From: an uncultured Psychroserpens sp.
GTDB lineage: Bacteria > Bacteroidota > Bacteroidia > Flavobacteriales > Flavobacteriaceae
DNA: 32,916 nt
Direction: 5' to 3'
NCBI GenBank assembly: GCA_905479815.1
Contig: CAJQOA010000140.1
Span: 1 to 32,916, forward strand
A program made the position numbers and the translations under genes. The notes beneath the pieces are model-generated. The model had not been told where the DNA came from. It saw only the letters and a list, made by a program, of their open reading frames with translations, and searched no databases. Positions 18,051 through 26,646 of this stretch are shown here, piece after piece; position 1 is the first letter of the stretch, and every line of letters begins with the position of its first letter.

Positions 18051-20290
18051 GATATAAAATTTTAATCATATTAATACTATTGAGTGTGTTTTCTGTGAAA
18101 GCGCAATCAAATAGCGACCTCAAAAAACCTAAAATAGGATTGGTGTTGAGTGGTGGTGGAGCAAAAGGTTTTGCGCATATTGGTGTTTTAAAAGTCATTG
18201 ACAGTCTTGGTGTTAAAGTCGATTATATTGCTGGTACAAGTATGGGAGCAATTGTAGGGTCTTTATATGCTTCTGGTTATTCGGGTAAACAGTTAGATTC
18301 TATCTTTAGTAACTTAGATTTTGATTCTGTTATTAATGATGATTTACCTCGATCTGCTAAAACGTTTTATGAGCGTAATAATACAGAGAAATATGGTGTC
18401 ATACTTCCGTTTAATAATTTTAAACTCAACCTGCCTTCGGCTTTATCTAGAGGTCAAAATGTGTTTAACTTGTATACTAAATTAACACTTCACGTAAGTG
18501 AAATCAATGATTTTGAGCAACTACCAATTCCGTTTTTTTGTATTGCGACAAATGTAGAGAATGGAGAGCAAGTCATTCTTGATTCTGGTAATTTAGCACA
18601 ATCTGTTACTGCTAGTGGAGCGTTTCCATCCTTATTTCAACCTGTTGAGATAGGTGATGATTTATTAATTGATGGAGGTGTTGTTAATAATTATCCAATA
18701 GACGAGCTTAAAGCAAAAGGAATGGATATTGTTATAGGTGTTGATGTACAAGACGATTTGGCAACGCGAGAGGATATGGTATCTGCTCTAGATGTACTGT
18801 CGCAAATTAATAATTTTAGGACCATTGATGATATGAAATTAAAGTCTAAAAAAACAGACATTTATATCAAACCAAATATCACAGACTTTACTGTGATTTC
18901 ATTTAGTGAAGGAAGAGAAATTATTGATAATGGTAAAATTGCTGCCTTACAAGAACTTGTAGCTTTAGATGAATTACCAAAAAAAATAAAGTATAAAGAA
19001 GAAGGTAAGTTAGAATTAGATCTGACTTCTAAAGATAGTATAACTATAAATGGAATTAGTATAACGGGTAATGATCGTTATACTAGATCTTATATTATGG
19101 GTAAATTAAAACTTAAAGGTGATGAGACGGTTAGTTATGCAGACTTTAATAAAGGTGTAAATAATTTAATTGCGACCAATAATTTTGATTCATTTCAATA
19201 TGATTTTAAACCATCTAAAGAGAAAGAGGGTTATGAATTTGCAGCAAACCTTAGAGAATCTAGAACGACTACATTTTTAAAGTTAGGAATACATTATGAT
19301 GATGTATACAAAAGTGCTGCGCTTGTGAATTTTACTAAAAAACGATTAATATTTAATAACGATATAGCATCATTAGATATAATCTTAGGTGATAATGTGA
19401 GATATAATTTTGAATATCTTATTGATAAAGGGTTTTATTGGAGTATTGGTTTACGCTCTAGATATAATCAATTTGAAAAAAGTATTAACAGCGAGTTACT
19501 TTTAGATGAAGAACAAATAGCGTTATCAGGAATTAACAAGTTAGATGTCAAGTTAAGAGATCAAACCAATCAATTTTATTTACAAACCCTATTTAGAAAG
19601 GACTTTGCGTTGAGCTTAGGAGCAGAACATAAAAGACTAAGTGTTAAGTCCGAAACCATAACGCTAGATACTGAAACCGATGAGTTTCTATTTGAAAACA
19701 CAGATTATATTAGTGTCTTCGCAAATTTGAAACTAGATACTTATGATAATATGTATTACCCAACATCTGGTGTTTATTTTAATGGTGATTTACATACCTA
19801 TTTATTCGCTTCAAAATTTAATCAGGGTTTTGATCGTTTTTCTATCGCAAAAGCCGATTTAGGATATGCATTTAAAGTTTCAGAAAAAATAAGTTTAAAC
19901 TTCCAATCTGGAGGTGGTTTCAAATTTGGAGACAACTCTACAAATGCACTAGATTTTGCTCTGGGTGGTTATGGTAACAACTTTATAAATAATTTCATTC
20001 CGTTTTTGGGTTATGATTACATATCACTTACAGGTAATAGCTATATAAAAGGATACGCAAGTGCAGATTATGAGGTTTTTAATAAGCAACATATCACCTT
20101 AGAAGCCAATTGGGCAAACATTGGAAATGATATTTATGAATCTGGTGAGTGGTTTACATTGCCAGATTACAGAGGTTATGCCTTGGGTTATGGTATTGAA
20201 ACATTTTTAGGGCCAATTCAAGGGAAATTTAGTTACTCACCAGAAGAAAGAAAAAGCGTTTGGTACTTTAATATTGGGTTTTGGTTTTAG
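18047..20290 (+). CDS. Patatin-like phospholipase with POTRA and BamA-like barrel (type Vd autotransporter-like)
   Basis: The 747-residue protein uses a GTG start that overlaps the uvrC stop (GTGA); the start is supported by the intact signal peptide MRYKILIILILLSVFSVKAQ. The patatin domain (about 29-310) shows the oxyanion motif SGGGAKG (35-41), nucleophile Ser65 in GTSMG and the dyad Asp209 in DGG. A POTRA-like segment follows (about 330-400, INGISITGNDRYTRSYI), then a 16-strand-type outer-membrane barrel ending YFNIGFWF. This is the PlpD/type Vd plan, so the lipase is probably passed through or held by its own barrel. It likely acts on phospholipid at the cell surface or outer membrane; substrate is unknown. 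Confidence 0.93.
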   Translation: MRYKILIILILLSVFSVKAQSNSDLKKPKIGLVLSGGGAKGFAHIGVLKVIDSLGVKVDYIAGTSMGAIVGSLYASGYSGKQLDSIFSNLDFDSVINDDLPRSAKTFYERNNTEKYGVILPFNNFKLNLPSALSRGQNVFNLYTKLTLHVSEINDFEQLPIPFFCIATNVENGEQVILDSGNLAQSVTASGAFPSLFQPVEIGDDLLIDGGVVNNYPIDELKAKGMDIVIGVDVQDDLATREDMVSALDVLSQINNFRTIDDMKLKSKKTDIYIKPNITDFTVISFSEGREIIDNGKIAALQELVALDELPKKIKYKEEGKLELDLTSKDSITINGISITGNDRYTRSYIMGKLKLKGDETVSYADFNKGVNNLIATNNFDSFQYDFKPSKEKEGYEFAANLRESRTTTFLKLGIHYDDVYKSAALVNFTKKRLIFNNDIASLDIILGDNVRYNFEYLIDKGFYWSIGLRSRYNQFEKSINSELLLDEEQIALSGINKLDVKLRDQTNQFYLQTLFRKDFALSLGAEHKRLSVKSETITLDTETDEFLFENTDYISVFANLKLDTYDNMYYPTSGVYFNGDLHTYLFASKFNQGFDRFSIAKADLGYAFKVSEKISLNFQSGGGFKFGDNSTNALDFALGGYGNNFINNFIPFLGYDYISLTGNSYIKGYASADYEVFNKQHITLEANWANIGNDIYESGEWFTLPDYRGYALGYGIETFLGPIQGKFSYSPEERKSVWYFNIGFWF

Positions 20291-20421
20291 GTTATTGAAA
20301 TTTTACCGATATTTGAGTCATGTTAAATCTCATCTTCAAAGATTTATTAAGTCATCTTCATTATCTTATCAAGAGAAATCCTGAATAAGACGCAATTTTT
20401 GTATCTTTAAAACACACATAT

Positions 20422-20443
20422 TTTATACAGTTTAATGTATAAA
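20422..20443. repeat. Inverted repeat in the hmgA upstream region
   Basis: TTTATAC (20422-20428) and GTATAAA (20437-20443) are perfect complements around an 8-base spacer, 26 bases before the hmgA ATG and just after a near-consensus -7 box (TATCTTTA, 20402-20409). The placement suits an operator or leader hairpin controlling tyrosine catabolism. Confidence 0.45.
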
Positions 20444-20469
20444 CAAATCAACTTTTAAATTTTAAAAAG

Positions 20470-21630
20470 ATGCCTTTCTATCATAAATTAGGAAAAATAC
20501 CACCAAAGCGACATACTCAATTTCGAAAAGAAGACGGGAGTTTATATGCAGAGCAATTGTTTGGCACAATAGGTTTTGATGGTATGTCCACCAATAGCTA
20601 TCATGAGCAAAGACCAACACAAGTAAAAGCAATTAAAAAACAATATAGTGTTGCTCCAAAAATTGCAAAAGCAAACCATATTCAATCTTATCGCTTGAGA
20701 GGCTTTCAAGTAAAGCCAGAAAACGATTATTTAGAAAGTAGAAAAGCAGTGCTCACAAATAGTGATTGTACTATTATTTTAGCAGCACCTAAACAATCTA
20801 CTACAGATTATTTCTATAAAAACTCAGATGCTGACGAGCTTATTTTTGTTCATAAAGGAACAGGGAAACTAAGAACCCATCTAGGTAATTTAGATTTTAA
20901 ATATGGTGATTATCTGGTTGTCCCAAGAGGAATAATCTATAAAATGGACTTTGATACAGAAGATAATAGATTGTTCATTGTAGAATCCAGACGACCAATT
21001 TATACACCAAAGCGTTATAGAAATTGGTTTGGCCAACTTTTAGAACATTCACCTTTTTGTGAACGAGATATACGTCAACCTCATGAATTAGAAACTAATA
21101 ACGAATCGGGAGAGTTTTTGATGAAAGTCAAAAAGCAAGGCGATATATTTGAAATGGTTTATGCGTCTCACCCTTTTGATGTTGTAGGTTATGATGGTTT
21201 TAATTATCCGTATGCATTATCAATTCACGATTTCGAACCTATCACAGGTCGCATTCATCAACCACCACCAGTTCATCAAACATTTGAGACAGATGCTTTT
21301 GTAGTCTGTAGTTTTGTTCCACGTTTGTATGATTATCATCCAGATAGTATTCCAGCACCTTACAATCACAGTAATATAGATAGTGACGAGGTGTTATATT
21401 ATGTTGATGGAGATTTTATGAGTAGAAACGATATTGATGCAGGTCACATAAGTTTACACCCTGCAGGTATACCTCATGGTCCTCACCCTGGAGCAACAGA
21501 ACGAAGTATCGGTAAAGTAAAAACAGATGAACTTGCAGTAATGGTGGATACTTTTAAACCATTACAGTTAACAGAAGAAGCTTTGAAAATAGCCGACGAA
21601 GATTATTATAAATCGTGGTTAGAACACTAA
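20470..21630 (+). CDS. hmgA: Homogentisate 1,2-dioxygenase
   Basis: The 386-residue cytosolic Fe(II) cupin enzyme opens the homogentisate ring to maleylacetoacetate, the step after HPPD in tyrosine breakdown. Seen: N-terminal region FYHKLGKIPPKRHTQFR, cupin residues GDYLVVPRGIIYKMDFD (146-162), and the iron site matching the family, H300, E307 and H336 (PYNHSNIDSDEVLYYV, PAGIPHGPHPG), with H290 as likely acid/base. It is shorter than the human enzyme (about 445 residues), as usual for this bacterial group. The hppD gene follows after a small membrane protein, so the two enzymes are probably co-expressed. Confidence 0.94.
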   Translation: MPFYHKLGKIPPKRHTQFRKEDGSLYAEQLFGTIGFDGMSTNSYHEQRPTQVKAIKKQYSVAPKIAKANHIQSYRLRGFQVKPENDYLESRKAVLTNSDCTIILAAPKQSTTDYFYKNSDADELIFVHKGTGKLRTHLGNLDFKYGDYLVVPRGIIYKMDFDTEDNRLFIVESRRPIYTPKRYRNWFGQLLEHSPFCERDIRQPHELETNNESGEFLMKVKKQGDIFEMVYASHPFDVVGYDGFNYPYALSIHDFEPITGRIHQPPPVHQTFETDAFVVCSFVPRLYDYHPDSIPAPYNHSNIDSDEVLYYVDGDFMSRNDIDAGHISLHPAGIPHGPHPGATERSIGKVKTDELAVMVDTFKPLQLTEEALKIADEDYYKSWLEH

Positions 21631-21642
21631 ATAGAATACTAA

Positions 21643-22134
21643 ATGTATAATAAGTTACCTGCAGATCCTACTGCAATGATTTTAGGAATAATAGCACTAA
21701 TAATGTCACTTGCAGGATGCTGCTGTGGTGTTTTTGCATTTATCCCTTTGATTATGAGTATCATTGGTTTGGTGATGGCAAATAAAAGCCTTAAAGAGTT
21801 TCAAGTAAACCCTAGCATTTATGAACCTCAAAGTAAGAGTAATGTGTCAACAGCAAAGATTTTAAATATCATTGCTTTAATCGTTAGTGCTTTGGTGACT
21901 CTATTTTATATCGCTTATTTTATGATTTATGGAGCGCTTATATCTACTGCAATTATGGAGGGTTATGAGTCGCAAAACAATAGTGATGATTATAATTACG
22001 AATGGGAAAGTGATAGTCTTTATGACTATGAAGATGATTATTATGAAATACAAGAAGATAGTATAAGTATCGATTCTCTAAATATTGAAGAATTGATAGA
22101 AACAGAAATAGAAATAGACAGTCTAAATAATTAA
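21643..22134 (+). CDS. Small membrane protein with acidic tail (DUF4190-like)
   Basis: The 163-residue protein has a hydrophobic N-terminal part with two close membrane spans (AMILGIIALIMSLAGCCCG and FAFIPLIMSIIGLVMA) and a third span near residues 72-98. The paired-glycine pattern with GLVMANKSLKEF resembles DUF4190 proteins. The last 55 residues are very rich in Asp, Glu, Tyr and Ser with no hydrophobic core, likely a disordered tail. It starts 12 bases after hmgA and sits between two tyrosine-degradation enzymes, but nothing in it suggests an enzymatic role. Function unknown. Confidence 0.78.
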   Translation: MYNKLPADPTAMILGIIALIMSLAGCCCGVFAFIPLIMSIIGLVMANKSLKEFQVNPSIYEPQSKSNVSTAKILNIIALIVSALVTLFYIAYFMIYGALISTAIMEGYESQNNSDDYNYEWESDSLYDYEDDYYEIQEDSISIDSLNIEELIETEIEIDSLNN

Positions 22135-22147
22135 AAAAATAAATTTA

Positions 22148-22159
22148 TTTTCTTCGGAA
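22148..22159 (-). repeat. Intergenic copy of the 12-mer TTCCGAAGAAAA
   Basis: It lies in the 64-base gap before hppD, on the minus strand. With the opposite-strand copy at 23448-23459 it brackets hppD. See the finding on the over-represented motif. Confidence 0.6.
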
Positions 22160-22198
22160 ATTTTAACACTCCAAAGAAAGTTCTAAAATAAAGTCATT

Positions 22199-23359
22199 AT
22201 GGCAAAAGAAGTAAAAAGTGTCGATTACGGATTGGAAAAAATCTTCGAAGGAGCACAAGATTTTTTACCACTTTTAGGTACAGATTATGTAGAGTTTTAT
22301 GTAGGTAATGCTAAGCAATCTGCTCATTTTTATAAAACAGCATTTGGGTTTCAATCCTATGCATATAAAGGGCTAGAAACAGGTTCTAGAGATTCAGTGA
22401 GTTACGTCTTAAAACAAGATAAAATTAGATTAGTGCTAACAACTCCTTTAAATAGCAAATCACCAATCAATGATCATATTGTAAAACATGGTGATGGCGT
22501 AAAAGTAGTAGCGTTATGGGTTGATGATGCAAGAAAATCATACGAAGAAACCACAAAACGAGGCGCAAAATCCTATATGGAACCAACTGTTGAAAAAGAC
22601 GAATTTGGTGAAGTCGTAAGAGCAGGAATCTATACATATGGTGAAACGGTTCACATGTTTGTTGAACGCAAAAATTATACAGGTACGTTTATGCCTGGTT
22701 TTCAAAAATGGGAATCAGATTACAATCCAGAACCTGTAGGATTAAAGTATATTGACCACATGGTTGGTAACGTGGGTTGGGGACAAATGAATACTTGGGT
22801 TAAATGGTATGAAGATGTTATGGGCTTTGTTAATTTTTTATCTTTTGATGACAAACAAATCCATACAGAGTACTCTGCATTGATGAGTAAAGTGATGAGT
22901 AATGGTAATGGACGTATCAAATTCCCAATTAACGAACCAGCAAAAGCAGCAAAACGATCTCAAATTGAAGAGTATTTAGATTTTTATGAAGATTCAGGCG
23001 TGCAACATATTGCAGTAGCTACAGATGATATTATTAAGACAGTAGCACAATTAAAGGCAAGAGGTATAGAGTTTTTACCTCCTCCTCCTCAGGCTTATTA
23101 TGATGAGATTCCTAAGAGGTTAGGAGAGCATATGGAGATGATGAATGAAGATATTAATGAACTCCAAAAGTTATCTATTATGATAGATGCAGATGAAGAA
23201 GGCTACTTGCTTCAAATCTTCACAAAACCAGTAGAAGATAGACCAACCTTGTTTTTTGAGATTATTCAAAGAATGGGAGCTCAAGGTTTTGGTGCAGGTA
23301 ATTTTAAAGCATTATTTGAATCTATCGAAAGAGAGCAAGAAAAACGAGGTACGTTGTAA
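22199..23359 (+). CDS. hppD: 4-hydroxyphenylpyruvate dioxygenase
   Basis: The 386-residue vicinal-oxygen-chelate enzyme converts 4-hydroxyphenylpyruvate to homogentisate, the substrate of HmgA. The N-terminal half (about 25-160) is the non-catalytic repeat. The C-terminal half carries the Fe(II) triad H187 (YIDHMVGNV), H270 (SGVQHIAVATDDI) and E354 (LFFEIIQRMG), with the usual C-terminal helix GFGAGNFKALFESIEREQ. Length is close to that of fungal and animal enzymes. It is 64 bases downstream of the membrane-protein gene and followed by a terminator, so it closes the hmgA unit. Confidence 0.96.
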   Translation: MAKEVKSVDYGLEKIFEGAQDFLPLLGTDYVEFYVGNAKQSAHFYKTAFGFQSYAYKGLETGSRDSVSYVLKQDKIRLVLTTPLNSKSPINDHIVKHGDGVKVVALWVDDARKSYEETTKRGAKSYMEPTVEKDEFGEVVRAGIYTYGETVHMFVERKNYTGTFMPGFQKWESDYNPEPVGLKYIDHMVGNVGWGQMNTWVKWYEDVMGFVNFLSFDDKQIHTEYSALMSKVMSNGNGRIKFPINEPAKAAKRSQIEEYLDFYEDSGVQHIAVATDDIIKTVAQLKARGIEFLPPPPQAYYDEIPKRLGEHMEMMNEDINELQKLSIMIDADEEGYLLQIFTKPVEDRPTLFFEIIQRMGAQGFGAGNFKALFESIEREQEKRGTL

Positions 23360-23386
23360 AAAACTGCTCAATTTTTTATAGTTTAG

Positions 23387-23420
23387 AAGCTCAATCTTAT
23401 TAAAGGTTGAGCTTTCTTTT
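23387..23420 (+). terminator. Terminator after hppD
   Basis: A 12-bp stem (23387-23398 with 23403-23414, one G-U pair, AAGCTCAA / TTGAGCTT) has an ATTA loop and is followed by TCTTTTT. Confidence 0.83.
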
Positions 23421-23447
23421 TATAGCTTTGTTTTGTGTGTGGCATAT

Positions 23448-23459
23448 TTCCGAAGAAAA
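23448..23459 (+). repeat. Intergenic copy of the 12-mer TTCCGAAGAAAA
   Basis: It lies between the hppD terminator and the next promoter, in sequence with no coding function. Confidence 0.6.
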
Positions 23460-23530
23460 ATAGAAGTTATTAATTAAAAAAACTAACACAACTATAACAC
23501 CTTTATTTATAATGGTTTCAATAAAATTTA

Positions 23531-23538
23531 TATTTTTG
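23531..23538 (+). promoter_or_regulatory. -7 promoter element TATTTTTG for the DUF3108-kynA-M23-pgi operon
   Basis: This is an exact TAnnTTTG match 74 bases before the chosen start at 23613, downstream of the hppD terminator. The -33 part is not clear. Confidence 0.45.
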
Positions 23539-23612
23539 GAATAGTAATTGTAATTCTACCTACTATACAATAAAATGAAATGGTAAAAGTTTCATTTATA
23601 ATAATTACGATA

Positions 23613-24404
23613 ATGAAAAATGTACTACTTATATTTAGTATCCTGTTTTACATGCAAGCCTCTTTTGCCCAGAAAGAGAGTGCGTTTAAAGATGGAGAAT
23701 GGTTTAAATTTGAAATGAGCTACAGTGGTATGCTTAAAGCAGGAAACGCAACATTATCTGTTGATGAAACAACTCTACAAGGAAAACCTGTGTATCACGT
23801 TACAGGAAAAGGCTGGACCACAGGTGCTATTAAATGGATTTTTAAAGTTAAAGATAGATACGAGAGTTATTTTGATAAAGAAACAGGAGTGCCTTATAAG
23901 TTTATAAGAAAAATTGATGAAGGTGGTCACACAAAAAATATTGAGATAGACTTTGATCATAATAAGAAAGAGGCCTTAGTAGAAAATAAAAAATACAAAA
24001 CCAAAAAGACAGTTACGACAGAGCCTAACGTTCAAGATATGGTGTCTGCTTTTTATTACCTGCGTAATAATTATGAAACTGATGATATAAAGGTTGGAGA
24101 TGTTGTAGAGTTAGATATTTTCTTTGATGAAGAGAATTTTGGTTTTAAACTTAAATACTTAGGAAAAGAAACTATTGAAACAGAAATAAATGGCGCTGAC
24201 GTTAAGATAAAAACGCTTAAGTTTAGACCATATGTAATGGCTGGTCGTGTTTTTAAAGAAGAAGAAAGTTTAACACTTTGGGTAAGTGCAGATGAAAATA
24301 AAATACCACTTAAAATAAAAGCAGATTTAGCTGTTGGTTCATTAAGAGCAGATCTTGTAGAATATAAAGGTCTCAAACACTATTTCCCAATACAATTTGA
24401 CTAA
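23613..24404 (+). CDS. DUF3108 exported protein
   Basis: The 263-residue protein starts at the ATG at 23613, which begins a normal signal peptide (MKNVLLIFSILFYMQASFAQ); an in-frame ATG at 23580 would add 11 hydrophobic residues in front and is less likely. The mature part is beta-rich, starting DGEWFKFEMSYSGMLKAGNA and ending ADLAVGSLRADLVEYKGL, the pattern of DUF3108, a periplasmic family of uncertain function with an elongated beta fold. It begins a tight operon: kynA starts 4 bases after its stop. A link to tryptophan catabolism is not evident from the sequence. Confidence 0.82.
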   Translation: MKNVLLIFSILFYMQASFAQKESAFKDGEWFKFEMSYSGMLKAGNATLSVDETTLQGKPVYHVTGKGWTTGAIKWIFKVKDRYESYFDKETGVPYKFIRKIDEGGHTKNIEIDFDHNKKEALVENKKYKTKKTVTTEPNVQDMVSAFYYLRNNYETDDIKVGDVVELDIFFDEENFGFKLKYLGKETIETEINGADVKIKTLKFRPYVMAGRVFKEEESLTLWVSADENKIPLKIKADLAVGSLRADLVEYKGLKHYFPIQFD

Positions 24405-24408
24405 CTAA

Positions 24409-25338
24409 ATGGATGATTTACATAAGTTTGATGATATTATCGAACAGCTACAAGAGAAATTTACAAAAATAGGTCAAGACACAGAAGACCATTTACATGG
24501 CTTGCTTCACAGCAAGCCTATTACATATTGGGACTATATACAAACCGATGCCTTACTAAATCTTCAAATTCAACGCACGACACTTCCAGATGAGATGGTG
24601 TTTATTGCTTATCATCAAATTAATGAACTCATTTTTAAGATGATTTTATGGGAAATCCAGCAAGTTGCAGAAGAAGAGAATTTAAATATCGCTTATTTTG
24701 AAGAAAAAATTATGCGTGTAAGTCGTTATTTCGATATGCTTACAACCTCCTTTGATATTATGAGAGAAGGTATGTCTATAGAACAGTACATGAAATTTAG
24801 ATACACGTTAACACCAGCAAGCGGATTTCAAAGTGCACAATATAGAATGATAGAATTCGCATCTACAGAGCTTATTAATCTTATAGACTACAGGTTTAGA
24901 AAAACTATAGATCGTGATACACCTTTTGAGCATGCTTCTGAGCATTTATATTGGCAAGCAGCAGGAAAGGATTACAAAACAGGAAAGAAATCAACACTTC
25001 TAGTTAATTTTGAAAAACGTTATAAAGGCGATTTTATTCGTTTCATGCAAACGTACAATACAAAGAATTTATGGTCTAGATTTAAAGAACTTCCTGAGAA
25101 AGATCAAAAAGATGAGGGTTTAATCAAAGCCATGCGTCATTTTGATTATACTGTGAATATTACATGGGTAATGGCACATTACAATGCAGCACGTCACTAC
25201 ATAGAAAGTGGGACAGGTGATGGAGAAGCAACAGGAGGAAGTGATTGGAAAAAATATATGCATCCTAAATATCAAAAACGCATATTTTTTCCTGAACTTT
25301 GGAGCACAGATGAAATAGAAAACTGGGGAAACAACTAA
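24409..25338 (+). CDS. kynA: Tryptophan 2,3-dioxygenase
   Basis: The 309-residue cytosolic haem enzyme converts L-tryptophan to N-formylkynurenine, the first step of the kynurenine route. Seen: YWDYIQTDALLNLQ (40-53), AYHQINELIFKMILWE (67-82), the substrate-binding signature TLTPASGFQSAQYRMIEF (133-150), and ITWVMAHYNAARHYIESGTG with ATGGSDW (about 250-280), where H263 best matches the proximal haem ligand. No kynureninase or formamidase is present in the window. It is the second gene of the DUF3108-kynA-M23-pgi unit, 4 bases after the first. Confidence 0.94.
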   Translation: MDDLHKFDDIIEQLQEKFTKIGQDTEDHLHGLLHSKPITYWDYIQTDALLNLQIQRTTLPDEMVFIAYHQINELIFKMILWEIQQVAEEENLNIAYFEEKIMRVSRYFDMLTTSFDIMREGMSIEQYMKFRYTLTPASGFQSAQYRMIEFASTELINLIDYRFRKTIDRDTPFEHASEHLYWQAAGKDYKTGKKSTLLVNFEKRYKGDFIRFMQTYNTKNLWSRFKELPEKDQKDEGLIKAMRHFDYTVNITWVMAHYNAARHYIESGTGDGEATGGSDWKKYMHPKYQKRIFFPELWSTDEIENWGNN

Positions 25339-25359
25339 TAATTTACAACCAATAAATTA

Positions 25360-26646
25360 ATGCAACCAAAACAATTATTAATAGCACTTATGTTATGCAT
25401 TTGTGTTTTTTCATGTAAAAAAGAAGAAAAGACAGAGGTAGAACCATTACAAGCAATTGTTGAACCAGAACCTATTAAAGAATTTGGTTTTATTCTTGAA
25501 GATTATATCGTAAAAAGAGATACTATTAGAAAAGGGGATAGTTTTGGAGAAATCTTAGAACGTAACCATATAGGTTATCCTAGAATTTTCAATATTGCAG
25601 AAAAAGTCAAAGATAGTTTTGATATTAGAAAACTTAAACTTGGCAAACCCTATACTTTATTGTGCGCTAAAGACTCACTTCAAACGCCTGAGTGTTTTAT
25701 ATATCAACTAAATAATATTGATTATGTTGTTATAAAATTTGCTGATTCTGTCATTACTTACAACGAAAAAAAACCAATAACCATCGTACAAAAAGAGGCA
25801 TCAGGTATTGTGATGAATAGTCTTTCTGAAACCATGGAACAACAAGGTTTGCCTTATGAGTTGATTAATGATATGAGTGATGTTTACGCTTGGACAATAG
25901 ATTTTTTTAGACTTCAAAAAGGAGATAGTTTTAAAATTGTTTACCAACAACGATTTATTGAAGATTCTATTTCTGCAGGAATAGAAAGTATAGATGCAGC
26001 ATATTTTAAACATAAGGACGAACCGTTTTATGCGTTTAATTTTGAGGTGGATAGCACGAAAAACATATCAGATTATTTTGATGAAAACACTAAGAGTTTA
26101 AGGCGAACATTCCTAAAAGCACCTGTACAGTTTAGTAGAATATCATCTCGTTATAATTTAAATCGTCGTATTAAATACTATGGTTATAGATTAAGACCAC
26201 ATAGAGGGACCGATTTTGCAGCACCAATTGGAACAGAGATTTTAGCAACAGCAAATGGTACAGTTACTGAGTCTACAAGACGTGGCGGAAATGGGAAATT
26301 CGTAAAGATTAAGCATAATGGTACTTATAGTACACAATACTTACATATGAAAGCCCAGAATGTAAAAAAAGGCGCTTTTGTAAAACAAGGTGATGTGATT
26401 GGTTGGGTTGGTATGACAGGAAATACTGGAGGACCACATGTGTGTTATCGTTTTTGGAAAAACGGTAAAGAAGTAGATCCATTCAAAGAAAAATTACCTG
26501 CAGCAGAGTCTATCCCAGACTCTTTAAAAGCAAATTATACAGAGTTTATCAAGCCGTTAAAAATACAGTTGGATAACATTCAATTTAAAGAAAATAAAAT
26601 AGAAATTCCTTCGGAAGAAGAAACACTTACCAGTAAAATTCAATAA
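25360..26646 (+). CDS. M23 peptidase lipoprotein with LysM/OapA-like domain and HxC motif
   Basis: The 428-residue protein carries a lipoprotein signal peptide (MQPKQLLIALMLCICVFSC, lipid-anchored Cys19). Residues about 48-105 resemble the LysM/OapA region of MepM-type endopeptidases (IRKGDSFGEILERN). The LytM domain (about 245-385) has H281 and D285 (PHRGTDFAAP) and YLHM, but the usual HxH is HVC (residues 360-362, GGPHVCYRFW), replacing the second His, normally a zinc ligand, with Cys. Cys could still bind zinc, or the enzyme may be an activator without hydrolase activity. It likely acts on peptidoglycan cross-links at the periplasmic face. Its stop and the pgi start overlap (TAATG). Confidence 0.9.
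   Translation: MQPKQLLIALMLCICVFSCKKEEKTEVEPLQAIVEPEPIKEFGFILEDYIVKRDTIRKGDSFGEILERNHIGYPRIFNIAEKVKDSFDIRKLKLGKPYTLLCAKDSLQTPECFIYQLNNIDYVVIKFADSVITYNEKKPITIVQKEASGIVMNSLSETMEQQGLPYELINDMSDVYAWTIDFFRLQKGDSFKIVYQQRFIEDSISAGIESIDAAYFKHKDEPFYAFNFEVDSTKNISDYFDENTKSLRRTFLKAPVQFSRISSRYNLNRRIKYYGYRLRPHRGTDFAAPIGTEILATANGTVTESTRRGGNGKFVKIKHNGTYSTQYLHMKAQNVKKGAFVKQGDVIGWVGMTGNTGGPHVCYRFWKNGKEVDPFKEKLPAAESIPDSLKANYTEFIKPLKIQLDNIQFKENKIEIPSEEETLTSKIQ

Noticed and set aside
23423-23430. TAGCTTTG promoter-like box after the hppD terminator
   Set aside because: No start codon of a real gene follows within useful distance; the box at 23531 is a better candidate for the operon.
24071-24376. 101-codon minus-strand frame opposite the DUF3108 gene
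   Set aside because: It has no signal, motif or start context; it is the mirror of a well-supported gene.
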